DNA of 17,050 bases from Fidelibacterota bacterium (GCA_023133185.1 JAGLWX010000231.1:1-17050), one strand, 5' to 3'; positions 7,716 to 15,582 are shown, counted from the stretch's first letter. Translations and numbers: made by a program. The notes: generated from the letters alone by a model not told the origin.

Positions 7716-10700
7716 ATGAAACGGGAATCATTTTTCTTAAAATTTTTTATTCTTATTTTTTCAATAATTGTAATATCTCCAACTGCAATCTGCCAGGATA
7801 GCACAAAAAGTTTTTTCGATAAGGCAAAAGGACAATTCAACAATCTACTTGACAAAACTGTGGAAACGGTTGGTTCATCAATTGATAAAACTTTTAAAAA
7901 TGAGATAACAGAAGAATCTGATTCAACAATCGCAAAAACAGTGGAATCAATACTTGATGAACAACAAAAAAAACTAACCGATCTTGTAGAAAAATTAAAT
8001 TCTCTTGAAGAAAATATAAATAAAGAACTCGAAGAGACTATTCAGGCAGAAATAGATGATAGCCCTATAAAAGATTTTGAATCCCCACAACACTACGAAG
8101 AAAGAAAATCAGGCAATAATCAAAAAATTGAGGAACTTAAACTGCGCTTCGACCAGAAATTTGCCGAACAGAAATTACTACTTGAAAACCAGATTGAGGC
8201 TATTCTGTCTCAAACTTACAGAGATTCTTTAAAACTTGAACTCGGAAGATACATTAACGCGCGAGAACGTTTTGCAATCACTGATCCTGCAACCGGACAG
8301 CATGGCAGCTTGTATGTACTAAGGGAAATCGCACCACAATTTAAAACGGATTTTACAACTCTGAGTTCTGTTGGCATTTATCAATTATTAGATGATGGTT
8401 CCAGACGACTGATAAATGTTGAAATAACCTATAAGGGTGAAATTTACACATCGCTGTTTGACAGACGTTTGGAAAAAATAGACGCTTTAAAAACATTGGA
8501 CGCTCATAGTAGAAACATAAATATAATCTGCTTTAATAATGACGGAACAAAATTTGCCACAGGAAGCGATGATAAAACTGTAAAAATCTGGGATGCAGAA
8601 AAGCAAACTGTAATTCTTGAACTACCGAGATTCTCCTCATACATTACCGCACTTTCGTTTCATCCTTGCCAGCAAATCTTAGTCTGCGGAGATAATGATG
8701 GAGAATTAGCTGTCTGGAATATTGACACCAAGACCGAAGTTGCGAAAATCAAAGCTCATGAAGAGAGAATTAATTCCATATCATTTAATCCCGATGGTAG
8801 CAAAATAGTGACCGGAAGTAAGGATAAAACGGCTAAAGTATGGCAAGTTCCCAGCATGGAGATGTTATATACGCTTGGTGATAATACAGATGAAATAAAA
8901 TACGCTTTATACAATCCCGATGGAGTAAACCTGATTATAGGTTGTGCCAATGGAATTATAAATGTCTATAACCCATTCAGCGGCGATTTAAAGCTTTCCA
9001 AAGACTCCAACACATTATTTCTAAACGGATTGGCGATTAGCCCGGACGGACAGATCATTGCGGTCAGCGGAATTTACCCGGAAATCTATTTATGGAAAGC
9101 GAAAGACTTAACGCCGATTATAACTGTAAAAGAGAAACTCTCCTCTGTGATAACATCACTGTCTTTCAGCATTCCAAATGGTCACTTATTAATTGGAAGC
9201 ACTGATGATGAGGATATATATTTTTGGAAAACTAATAAAGGGACTTTTGTAAAAAAATTGCGGGAAGTTCACGAAAAAAATATAACGTCGCTGGATATAA
9301 ATAATGAAGGGAAAATATTAGCAAGCGCAGACGAAGATGGAAAAGTAAAACTCTGGGAAATCGGTTATGACCAGTTCAGTGAGTATGTTTCACAGGGATT
9401 TAATGTAACCGGAGCAGGTTCCGGCAGCGGATTTCCACCGAATTTAGTTGTTGACCTGCAGTTTTGGGAACCATCGGGAAACAATATTCTCGACGCACTG
9501 GAACAAGGCAAATTGGTTATAAAAGTAAAAAATTCAGGTGAAGGGACAGCTAGAAAAAGCGCTATTTTACTTTCCGGAGATTATCCATCAGGATTAATTA
9601 TAAGAAACCGTACAATTATCGGATCACTTGATCCGGGTGAAGAAGCGATCAAGGAAATACCAATAATTGCCGGATATTCCATTCCTGATTATCAGATATC
9701 ACTTACCTGTAAAGTTCTAGACGAAGCCACAGGCATTGCTGCTGTGCCAATGACTCTCAATTTTGAAACAGTAAAATATTTTGTAAAACTTGAAGATGCC
9801 GGTTTTCAGATTGAAGATGCCAACAATGACGCCAGAATAGGTCCGGGTGAAGTTGTAACCGTCACGGTAAGAGTTCAGAACTTAGGAACAAGCGTTGCTA
9901 AAAATGTAAGAGCTAAAATCCGCATCGGCGAATCAGTTGTATTTACTGAAGACAACGCCATGAGAGAAAAAATATATGACTTAGAAAATCTTGAGCCCGG
10001 GGAATACAAAGATGAAATTACATTTAAAATCTGGGCTAATAATTCTGCTTCCGACACTTTGCCGGTTTACCTTACCTTGTCCGAGCTTTACGGTAAATGG
10101 GGTGTGGAAGATATACCGATTGAGCTTCCTTTTGATAGTCCGGATATCGCCATGAAAACTCTGACTGTAAAAGGTGAGAAACAATCCACCGGCGATATTA
10201 TTGCCGATGATTTTTCTATTGATATTGAACATGACATCCCTCAGGTATCTCAACGAAACAGTGATGCGCTGGCGATTATCTTCGGAATTGAAAAATACAA
10301 AGGCGTATCAAATGTTACTTTTGCCAAGCGTGATGCCGCTTTTGTAAAAGAATATTTTAGTAAAACGCTGGGGGTTCCTGAAGCAAGAATTTACTATAAA
10401 ACCGATTCGGATGTCGGAAAGGCGGAATTCGATAAAGTCTTCTCCAAAGGCGGATGGTTGGACAAACGGGTAAAAGAAGACTTGTCCGATGTTTATGTTT
10501 ATTATTCCGGGCACGGCGCACCCGATCTGTCAAATAACGCCGCTTATTTAATTCCCTATGATGGCGATCCCAATTATGCCTCGCAAACCGGCTATTGTAT
10601 AGATGATTTATACAATAATCTTTCAGATTTAAACGCCAGAAACGTCACTATTTTCTTAGACGCCTGTTTTTCAGGAGCTAACCGTGAAAATGAAATGTTA

Positions 10701-11033
10701 CTGGCTGACGCACGACCGGTTTTTATCGAAGCTGTTAAACCGGACATTGCGGAAAACATAACTGTCTTTGCAGCTGCCAGCGCAAAACAAATATCCTCCG
10801 GATGGCCTGAAAAAAAACACGGGCTATTCACCTATTTTATGTTAAAAGGATTAAAAGGCGAAGCGGATTCCGACAACAATAACATGTTGACAATACAGGA
10901 ATTATCAGATTATATTAAGTTAAATGTTCCGGAAACAGCCGGGATGTTAGACCGGGAACAAACACCGGATATTCAAACCCATTCACCAACGTCAATCCTG
11001 GCTATTTATAATGAACCTGAAATCGAACAATAA
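7716..11033 (+). CDS. Exported WD40 - CARDB-like - caspase (peptidase C14) protein
   Basis: A 1105-residue multidomain protein. In order: a Sec-type signal peptide (about 1-26, ending near AICQ); a charged coiled-coil region (about 45-175); a small unrecognised domain (about 175-255); seven WD40 repeats (about 260-550, blades ending in KIWD, AVWN, KVWQ, NVYN, YLWK, YFWK, KLWE), enough for one closed propeller; a Gly/Ser linker (about 565-575); two CARDB-like immunoglobulin-fold domains (about 575-690 and 690-805, with VKNSGEGTA and VQNLGTSVA); and a C-terminal caspase fold (about 849-1090). The catalytic dyad is intact: H933 in YYSGHG and C984 in LDACFSG. An EF-hand-like loop, DSDNNNMLTIQE, lies at 1051-1062. 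Bacterial caspase homologues typically cleave after Arg or Lys, but specificity cannot be read here. GGGAG precedes the ATG. The 3' end overlaps the next gene by 23 bp. Confidence 0.93.
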   Translation: MKRESFFLKFFILIFSIIVISPTAICQDSTKSFFDKAKGQFNNLLDKTVETVGSSIDKTFKNEITEESDSTIAKTVESILDEQQKKLTDLVEKLNSLEENINKELEETIQAEIDDSPIKDFESPQHYEERKSGNNQKIEELKLRFDQKFAEQKLLLENQIEAILSQTYRDSLKLELGRYINARERFAITDPATGQHGSLYVLREIAPQFKTDFTTLSSVGIYQLLDDGSRRLINVEITYKGEIYTSLFDRRLEKIDALKTLDAHSRNINIICFNNDGTKFATGSDDKTVKIWDAEKQTVILELPRFSSYITALSFHPCQQILVCGDNDGELAVWNIDTKTEVAKIKAHEERINSISFNPDGSKIVTGSKDKTAKVWQVPSMEMLYTLGDNTDEIKYALYNPDGVNLIIGCANGIINVYNPFSGDLKLSKDSNTLFLNGLAISPDGQIIAVSGIYPEIYLWKAKDLTPIITVKEKLSSVITSLSFSIPNGHLLIGSTDDEDIYFWKTNKGTFVKKLREVHEKNITSLDINNEGKILASADEDGKVKLWEIGYDQFSEYVSQGFNVTGAGSGSGFPPNLVVDLQFWEPSGNNILDALEQGKLVIKVKNSGEGTARKSAILLSGDYPSGLIIRNRTIIGSLDPGEEAIKEIPIIAGYSIPDYQISLTCKVLDEATGIAAVPMTLNFETVKYFVKLEDAGFQIEDANNDARIGPGEVVTVTVRVQNLGTSVAKNVRAKIRIGESVVFTEDNAMREKIYDLENLEPGEYKDEITFKIWANNSASDTLPVYLTLSELYGKWGVEDIPIELPFDSPDIAMKTLTVKGEKQSTGDIIADDFSIDIEHDIPQVSQRNSDALAIIFGIEKYKGVSNVTFAKRDAAFVKEYFSKTLGVPEARIYYKTDSDVGKAEFDKVFSKGGWLDKRVKEDLSDVYVYYSGHGAPDLSNNAAYLIPYDGDPNYASQTGYCIDDLYNNLSDLNARNVTIFLDACFSGANRENEMLLADARPVFIEAVKPDIAENITVFAAASAKQISSGWPEKKHGLFTYFMLKGLKGEADSDNNNMLTIQELSDYIKLNVPETAGMLDREQTPDIQTHSPTSILAIYNEPEIEQ

Positions 11034-11883
11034 AAATTTATCCCTGTTTTTTATTGTAATAATTTTATTTTCCTTTGCAAATGCTCAGAAAAATACCGCA
11101 ATCTGGGTAACAATAGATACGTCTAAATTTTTCGAGGATACCGAGTCTTTTGCAAGTGCAAAGCAAAAAACCCTTGATTTTGCCAGACAATGCGCCCTGC
11201 AAAAAGCCATCCCTGAAGAAGTCGCAATTACATCACTTCTGACTGATTTTTCAGGACAATCCGGAGATATTTACGAAGAACAGACCGCTTACAGTATCTT
11301 CGCACTCTCTTCAATTTCCGGTTATATCACAGAACAAAAAATTGAATCAGCAAAAATCGCAGGTTTTGAAAATAACATTTTCGAATATAGAGTGAAGCTA
11401 AGAGTAAAAATTCAACCTGCAACCGGTGAACGCAACCCTGCTATTTTATTGGAACTTCAAGTAAAAAATAATTTCATAAAAGACGGTGGGAAACTGGTTG
11501 TCATGGCAAAACCATCTATTGACGGCTATCTCTATCTGTTTGATTTCATGGCAGATAATTCAGTTCTTCTTATGCTCCCAAACCGACAGATGAAAAACAA
11601 TTTTATTAAGGCAAATAAATGGCTCCGGTTTCCACCAGAAAATACCTTTAATTGTTTTGTGGGATTAATGCCTGGAACAGAGATGACAACAGAAACCATC
11701 TTTGGAGTTTTTTGCGTAAACCCTATTGCAGATATAGATAAATTTCAACAAGCCCAACCGAGAAGTAACCTACCCGGAATAATCCTTTCTGAAAATGGTT
11801 TTGTGAATTTTCAGAAGTGGCTTTCCAACGTGCCCCTATCTCAAAGAGTTGAAAAAGCTGTAAAAATTAATATAGTGAAATGA
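11011..11883 (+). CDS. Exported LPP20-like/DUF4384 protein, partner of caspase gene
   Basis: A 290-residue protein with a signal peptide (hydrophobic 10-22, likely cleavage after ANA at 25). Residues about 30-135 resemble the LPP20/FlgO-like module: alpha-helical SAKQKTLDFARQCALQKAI, followed by SISGYI and a beta strand EYRVKLRVKI. Residues about 148-240 fit DUF4384, seen in the GYLYLFDF (172-179) and LMLPN (187-191) signatures. DUF4384 domains are, to my knowledge, often encoded beside or fused to caspase-fold peptidases, which fits this context; their biochemical role is unclear. The ATG lies inside the end of the caspase gene (23-bp overlap in a different frame), implying translational coupling. 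No catalytic motif is visible. Confidence 0.85.
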   Translation: MNLKSNNKNLSLFFIVIILFSFANAQKNTAIWVTIDTSKFFEDTESFASAKQKTLDFARQCALQKAIPEEVAITSLLTDFSGQSGDIYEEQTAYSIFALSSISGYITEQKIESAKIAGFENNIFEYRVKLRVKIQPATGERNPAILLELQVKNNFIKDGGKLVVMAKPSIDGYLYLFDFMADNSVLLMLPNRQMKNNFIKANKWLRFPPENTFNCFVGLMPGTEMTTETIFGVFCVNPIADIDKFQQAQPRSNLPGIILSENGFVNFQKWLSNVPLSQRVEKAVKINIVK

Positions 11884-11911
11884 GTTAATTATAACAACGA
11901 TGAGGTAATTT

Positions 11912-13579
11912 ATGAAGATAAGAGCCATTAATCGCATTAGCATTGGATTGCTTTACTCGATGATGTTTGTTTTAATTTTTTCCACAAACGGATTCGCACA
12001 ATTGGACAGCCTGGTCGATACCGTTGCCGGGAAACAGGAGATGGAATTTCAAGAGTCTGTTGAGGAACAAGCCGTTGGAGATATTCAGACCTTGCGTCAG
12101 TTTATCATAGATTCTTTGCAGCTTGTTCACGAAGAATCGTTTCTGGAACTAAAAGATTCTATTGCTACGCTTTACAACAACCAAATTGCCGACATTTTAA
12201 ATCAGACCAGTGACGAAAAAGCCGCCCTTGAATACACCGTTCAATTACTGGACAGCACCATTCGATCTATTCGGGACAGCCTGATGATCCTGGGCGACCA
12301 ACCTCAAATTTTAGAAGATATCGGCATCGGATATGATCTGATTCTGGAAGCAAAATATTTTAATTATGAAAAGACCTTAAAGCGGGAAGAAAAAAAGACA
12401 AAAAGAGGTTTTCGAATCCTCTCATCAGAGCTTGAAAACATCCATCCTTTTCAAATAGAAGAGCTGGAAAACTATATCGATCGTTTTTATCCTAGTGCCC
12501 GTTGCGATTCCGTTCAGGACTATCTGACACAGCTGCATATTCGCCAGCAAGACTGGACGAATGCCGAACTATCAATAATTAAATTCATTTATCTGTATGC
12601 CGAATCACCTTTATATGAAGAAATAAAAACAATTCGGTCTGGTATTTTCCAGACTGAAAAAAGCTACAAGAAATATTCCGATTACCTTATGACCATTGTC
12701 GGCACAACGCCGGCATATCCCAAAATGGATATTCGTTATTTTAAATTCGTTGAACTTTTAAAAGATTTTCCCGATCCCGGCGTAAAAGCGAATTTTTTAA
12801 AAGAGGCGCGAAGTTTCCTTAATCTCTATCCTTTTTCAAGCCAGGCGTCTAAAGTATGTTTGTGGATTGCAGAAAATTATGCTCAAAGCCAAAGGTCTCA
12901 GAGCGCCTTCGTCACATATAAGCGCCTGATGATTTTTTATCCCAACAGCGTCGAAATGCCCCTGTCCCTTTATAAGACAGCTCGAATTCAGGAAAAAGAT
13001 TTCGATGAATATCAAAATGCTATAGATACATATCAACAGTTTATTGAACAATTTCCGGGTGACACTCTGACAGCTTATGCACATAACCGCATTGCAAAAA
13101 TTGCCGATGTCCAGCTAAAGAATTGGGAAAAAGCAGTTGAAGAATATCAAACAGCCGCCGATCTTTTCCAGACCAACAATAAGCCCGAAAAGAGCATTAA
13201 AACATTAAAGAGAAAAGCGGTGATTCTTGCCGATAAAATGAATCTTATACAGGATGCTGTTGCAGCTTATTTATCAATAGACGAACGATTCCCCGGCACC
13301 ACCGGTTCACACAAAGCTATTATGGCAGCCGGCGATCTCTATAAACGTCACAAACAATTCGAATCGGCAGTATCTCAATACATGAGCCTGTTTGAAAAAT
13401 ATCCCGATTCCGATAAAACGCTTCCCGCTCTGGAAAAAACGGTTAAGATTTATAAAGACGAGCTCGGCAACCAGGATAAAACGATCGAAACACTGAACTT
13501 GATTATTACAAATTACCCCGAAACCAAAAGCGCAGCCCGGGCTAAAAAATTACTTAAGAAGCTGGAAAAGACAAAATAA
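11912..13579 (+). CDS. Exported TPR-repeat protein, last gene of caspase operon
   Basis: A 555-residue protein with a signal peptide (1-29, cleavage after NGFA). Residues about 40-130 are charged and helical, probably coiled coil. From about residue 300 onward the chain shows tetratricopeptide-like helical pairs resembling BamD/YbgF-type repeats: AFVTYKRLMIFYPNS, AIDTYQQFIEQFPGD, AVEEYQTAADLF, AVAAYLSIDERFPGT, AVSQYMSLFEKYPDS, and TIETLNLIITNYPET. TPR arrays bind partner proteins, so a scaffold role for the caspase complex is reasonable but inferred. The start ATG has GAGG six bases upstream. It lies 28 bp after the DUF4384 gene, in the same direction, and appears to end the operon. I see no clear Rho-independent terminator after it. 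Confidence 0.85.
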   Translation: MKIRAINRISIGLLYSMMFVLIFSTNGFAQLDSLVDTVAGKQEMEFQESVEEQAVGDIQTLRQFIIDSLQLVHEESFLELKDSIATLYNNQIADILNQTSDEKAALEYTVQLLDSTIRSIRDSLMILGDQPQILEDIGIGYDLILEAKYFNYEKTLKREEKKTKRGFRILSSELENIHPFQIEELENYIDRFYPSARCDSVQDYLTQLHIRQQDWTNAELSIIKFIYLYAESPLYEEIKTIRSGIFQTEKSYKKYSDYLMTIVGTTPAYPKMDIRYFKFVELLKDFPDPGVKANFLKEARSFLNLYPFSSQASKVCLWIAENYAQSQRSQSAFVTYKRLMIFYPNSVEMPLSLYKTARIQEKDFDEYQNAIDTYQQFIEQFPGDTLTAYAHNRIAKIADVQLKNWEKAVEEYQTAADLFQTNNKPEKSIKTLKRKAVILADKMNLIQDAVAAYLSIDERFPGTTGSHKAIMAAGDLYKRHKQFESAVSQYMSLFEKYPDSDKTLPALEKTVKIYKDELGNQDKTIETLNLIITNYPETKSAARAKKLLKKLEKTK

Positions 13580-13711
13580 CCGAGCGACATCAACGACTAT
13601 ACATAAAGCAATATTTCATGAATAATGTGGGTTAATTCTACCCCAATGGGAGGTTGGCATATCGTTGCGGTAAAAACTTACTTCGAATAACAAAGATTTT
13701 GGATTGATGTC

Positions 13712-13800
13712 AAACCTTTGCGAAAGCTATCTACATAAATTGAGTAAAACTCCGGTTGCTGTCAAAAATTATCCTGGAGCAAACTTTCGCAAAGATAATC
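13712..13800. repeat. Paired CTTTGCGAAAG / CTTTCGCAAAG repeat
   Basis: CTTTGCGAAAG (13716-13726) and its exact reverse complement CTTTCGCAAAG (13784-13794) form a perfect 11-bp inverted repeat separated by 57 bases. Each arm is itself nearly palindromic (CTTT, three bases, AAAG), and each is preceded by AAAC and followed by an imperfect TATCTAC or TAATCTAC word. The pair therefore also reads as a direct repeat of about 22 bp. Confidence 0.6.
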
Positions 13801-13850
13801 TACCTGATATGGATAAATATCAAACTGCGGGAATATTTAATTTTGCAATG

Positions 13851-13885
13851 AACCTTCCGAAGGCTTAGAACCTCCGGAAGGCTAT
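13851..13885. repeat. Tandem AACCTTCNGAAGG-type hairpin repeat
   Basis: Two adjacent copies with a period of 18 bp begin at 13851 and 13869: AACCTTCCGAAGGCT and AACCTCCGGAAGGCT. Each copy is a near-palindrome. CCTTCCG at 13853-13859 can also pair with CGGAAGG at 13875-13881 to make a larger stem. Related words recur near 15961 and 16002 in the next intergenic region. Confidence 0.6.
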
Positions 13886-13921
13886 TACTTATCCCTACCG
13901 CAAGAAAATCATCCCTAATTT

Positions 13922-13972
13922 TGGAGTACAGCCTCTATGAGGCTGTTACACTGACAGAGTCAGCGTACTCCA
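13922..13972. repeat. Compact three-way-junction (cloverleaf-like) element
   Basis: An 8-bp closing stem (TGGAGTAC at 13922-13929 with GTACTCCA at 13965-13972) encloses two hairpins: AGCCTC/GAGGCT (13930-13935 and 13939-13944, loop TAT) and CTGAC/GTCAG (13951-13955 and 13959-13963, loop AGA). All three stems are perfect Watson-Crick and only seven bases, six between the hairpins and one before the closing arm, are unpaired outside the triloops. It ends 18 bp from the stop codon of the minus-strand sorting-domain gene. There is no T tract on either side, so it is not a standard terminator. Confidence 0.6.
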
Positions 13973-13986
13973 TATGTACTCCATAT
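13965..13986. repeat. Perfect 11-bp tandem duplication
   Basis: GTACTCCATAT occurs at 13965-13975 and again immediately at 13976-13986. The first copy supplies the right arm of the closing stem of the three-way-junction element, so the second copy could replace it in an alternative pairing. Confidence 0.75.
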
Positions 13987-13989
13987 ATT

Positions 13990-15495
13990 CTATCGAATGA
14001 AAACTATTTTACTGGTCCTGGAATAACTCCCGCTTGCGATCCTGAGAAAATATATCCCTGAAGCCACCATATCGCCACTTTGACTTGTACCATCCCAATT
14101 CATCCTGTACGAACCCGCTTCCTGGTTGCCTTGCATGAGTGTTGCGACTTTTTCTCCACGCATATTGTAAACAGATAGCTCAACAAAACCATCATCAGGC
14201 AAATCATAGGAAATCGTCGTAAACGGATTAAATGGGTTGGGATAATTCGGATACAGACGAAATTCTTTAGGAGCAGCCTTTTTTATCGGGGTAGCTGATA
14301 CAGGTCCGTGAAGTTTTGTATTTCCGCTGTAGTCCACATCTTCCAGTTTATACCGGTATTTAACTCCATTAGTCAAGCCCTTATCCACATATTCATACTC
14401 ATGCCGGCTGGATGAACTACCCGCTCCAGGAATTAATTCATCATTAATAATTAAAAATTTAACATTAGAATTTGTGCTGCGGTAGATGTTGAAGCCGAGA
14501 TTTTCTATTTCGCTTTCGGTTGTCCAGCGTAGTGTAATTTGTCCATCGCCGGCGGTTACGGTGAAGGAGGTGAGTTCCACCGGTAGGCTGACATCACTTC
14601 CGGCATTCAACTTGCCGTAATTGGATGAACCGCTCAAAGTACCGCCAGAGATGCTCAAATCACCGGATACGTCAATCGTTCCGTTGATATTGTCATCCCC
14701 TGTAGCAGTGCCGGATATATCAGCAGTAACCCAGTAGTAACGTGTGCCTGATGGTATGCCATCACTCAGGGAACTGAATGTTACATCGTTACCGGAACCC
14801 GGGTCGGCTACGTCACTACCAATTGCAGATGCAGTTCCAAAATCATTCGTATTTGAAGCATAGAGACGGAATGGATTTGAACCGAGATCGCCAGAATCAT
14901 AGGTACCCCCCAGGGTTACTACCACCGAATTAAGGGCTGCACCCGTGGCATCTCCGGCCAGACTGAATTGGCCAAAATGCCAATTATTTTGCGGCGGCGA
15001 AGGTGATGTCTGCTGGTAGTTCAGCGCTGCATTGGCGCCATTTGTAAATGTAACGGAAACAGAGGTAGTATTCTCGTAATAGTTAATGTTTCCAACAGAT
15101 TCGCCAATAAAGGCATCAAAATCGCCATCATTGTCGATGTCAACGAAGGCGGGGCTACTATCATCACCTACATCTACACCATCAAATGGGTTATCCGCCC
15201 CGGTGCGCAATGTAAAGGTAGGACTGGCAGCACTTCCCGTATTCTTGTAATATTTAATGTATCCATAGCCTTCGCCAATAAAGGCATCAAAATCGCCGTC
15301 ATCGTCGATGTCCACAAAGGTAGGTCTGCTCTGAGTTCCTATATCCACGCCATCAAAGGGGTTATCCCACCCAGTGCGCTCGGTAAAGGTGATAGCATAG
15401 ACAGGCGTGGCATAGAGTTGAAAGAGGAGGGCAAGCACTGCCATCTTCCATGCGGAACGGATTACCGACCCCAAATCTCTAAGATGAATATTCAT
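13990..15495 (-). CDS. Secreted VCBS/FG-GAP-like repeat protein with type IX sorting domain
   Basis: A 501-residue secreted protein. The N-terminus is a long signal peptide (hydrophobic 17-34, cleavage after VYA). Two 57-residue repeats follow (about 38-94 and 95-151), each with DNPFDGVD, then a calcium-type DIDxDGDFDAFIGE loop and a YYxNT ending, as in VCBS/FG-GAP beta-propeller blades. A beta-rich, Gly/Ser/Asp-rich middle region (about 150-305) is followed by a fibronectin-III-like segment (about 307-405: LPVELTSFTV, LRWTTESE, YRYKLEDVD). Residues about 412-501 form a Por-secretion-type C-terminal sorting domain (YPNYPNPFNP, WDGTSQSG, ASGIYFLRI, KIVFIR). Two blades are too few for a propeller, so it may oligomerise or be a shortened paralogue. 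AAGGAG lies 18 bases before the ATG, farther than usual. No neighbour suggests its role. Confidence 0.9.
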   Translation of the reverse strand: MNIHLRDLGSVIRSAWKMAVLALLFQLYATPVYAITFTERTGWDNPFDGVDIGTQSRPTFVDIDDDGDFDAFIGEGYGYIKYYKNTGSAASPTFTLRTGADNPFDGVDVGDDSSPAFVDIDNDGDFDAFIGESVGNINYYENTTSVSVTFTNGANAALNYQQTSPSPPQNNWHFGQFSLAGDATGAALNSVVVTLGGTYDSGDLGSNPFRLYASNTNDFGTASAIGSDVADPGSGNDVTFSSLSDGIPSGTRYYWVTADISGTATGDDNINGTIDVSGDLSISGGTLSGSSNYGKLNAGSDVSLPVELTSFTVTAGDGQITLRWTTESEIENLGFNIYRSTNSNVKFLIINDELIPGAGSSSSRHEYEYVDKGLTNGVKYRYKLEDVDYSGNTKLHGPVSATPIKKAAPKEFRLYPNYPNPFNPFTTISYDLPDDGFVELSVYNMRGEKVATLMQGNQEAGSYRMNWDGTSQSGDMVASGIYFLRIASGSYSRTSKIVFIR

Positions 15496-15556
15496 GTATT
15501 TTGTTATCTTTTTCTCCTTTTAATTTTTTCTGATAATTCATCATTTATTGATAGTT

Positions 15557-15562
15557 AGTATA
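15557..15562 (-). promoter_or_regulatory. Possible -10 box of the sorting-domain gene
   Basis: Read on the minus strand, TATACT lies 61 bp before the start codon of the sorting-domain gene. Just upstream are two tandem copies of AAAAGGTT (15565-15580), and farther upstream is a 17-bp palindrome. No good -35 box is visible; some FCB bacteria use non-canonical promoters, so this is a weak call. Confidence 0.3.
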
Positions 15563-15582
15563 GAAACCTTTTAACCTTTTAG

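Larger units (their letters stand above)
13580..13989. other. Non-coding interval rich in short inverted repeats
   Basis: This 410-bp interval lies between two convergent genes, the TPR gene and the sorting-domain gene. No open frame with coding character is present. It contains a pair of CTTTGCGAAAG-type repeats, a tandem pair of AACCTTCNGAAGG-type hairpins and a compact three-way-junction element, each listed separately. A conventional terminator with a T tract is not evident for either convergent gene. Confidence 0.6.

Noticed and set aside
7716..7796. Lipoprotein signal for the caspase protein (Cys in the TAIC context)
   Set aside because: The residues before Cys do not fit a lipobox (no Leu/Val/Ile at -3 and Ile at -1), so an ordinary signal peptide is more likely.
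13851..13885. CRISPR array
   Set aside because: Only two copies with an 18-bp period and no unique spacers; no cas genes nearby.
13922..13972. Rho-independent terminator for the convergent genes
   Set aside because: The stems are strong but neither strand has a following T tract, and the branched shape is unlike a simple terminator hairpin.
15493..15513. ATA as a non-canonical start for the sorting-domain gene
   Set aside because: An in-frame ATA does lie six bases after GGAG, but ATG at 15495 gives a normal signal peptide, and a rare start cannot be supported from sequence alone.
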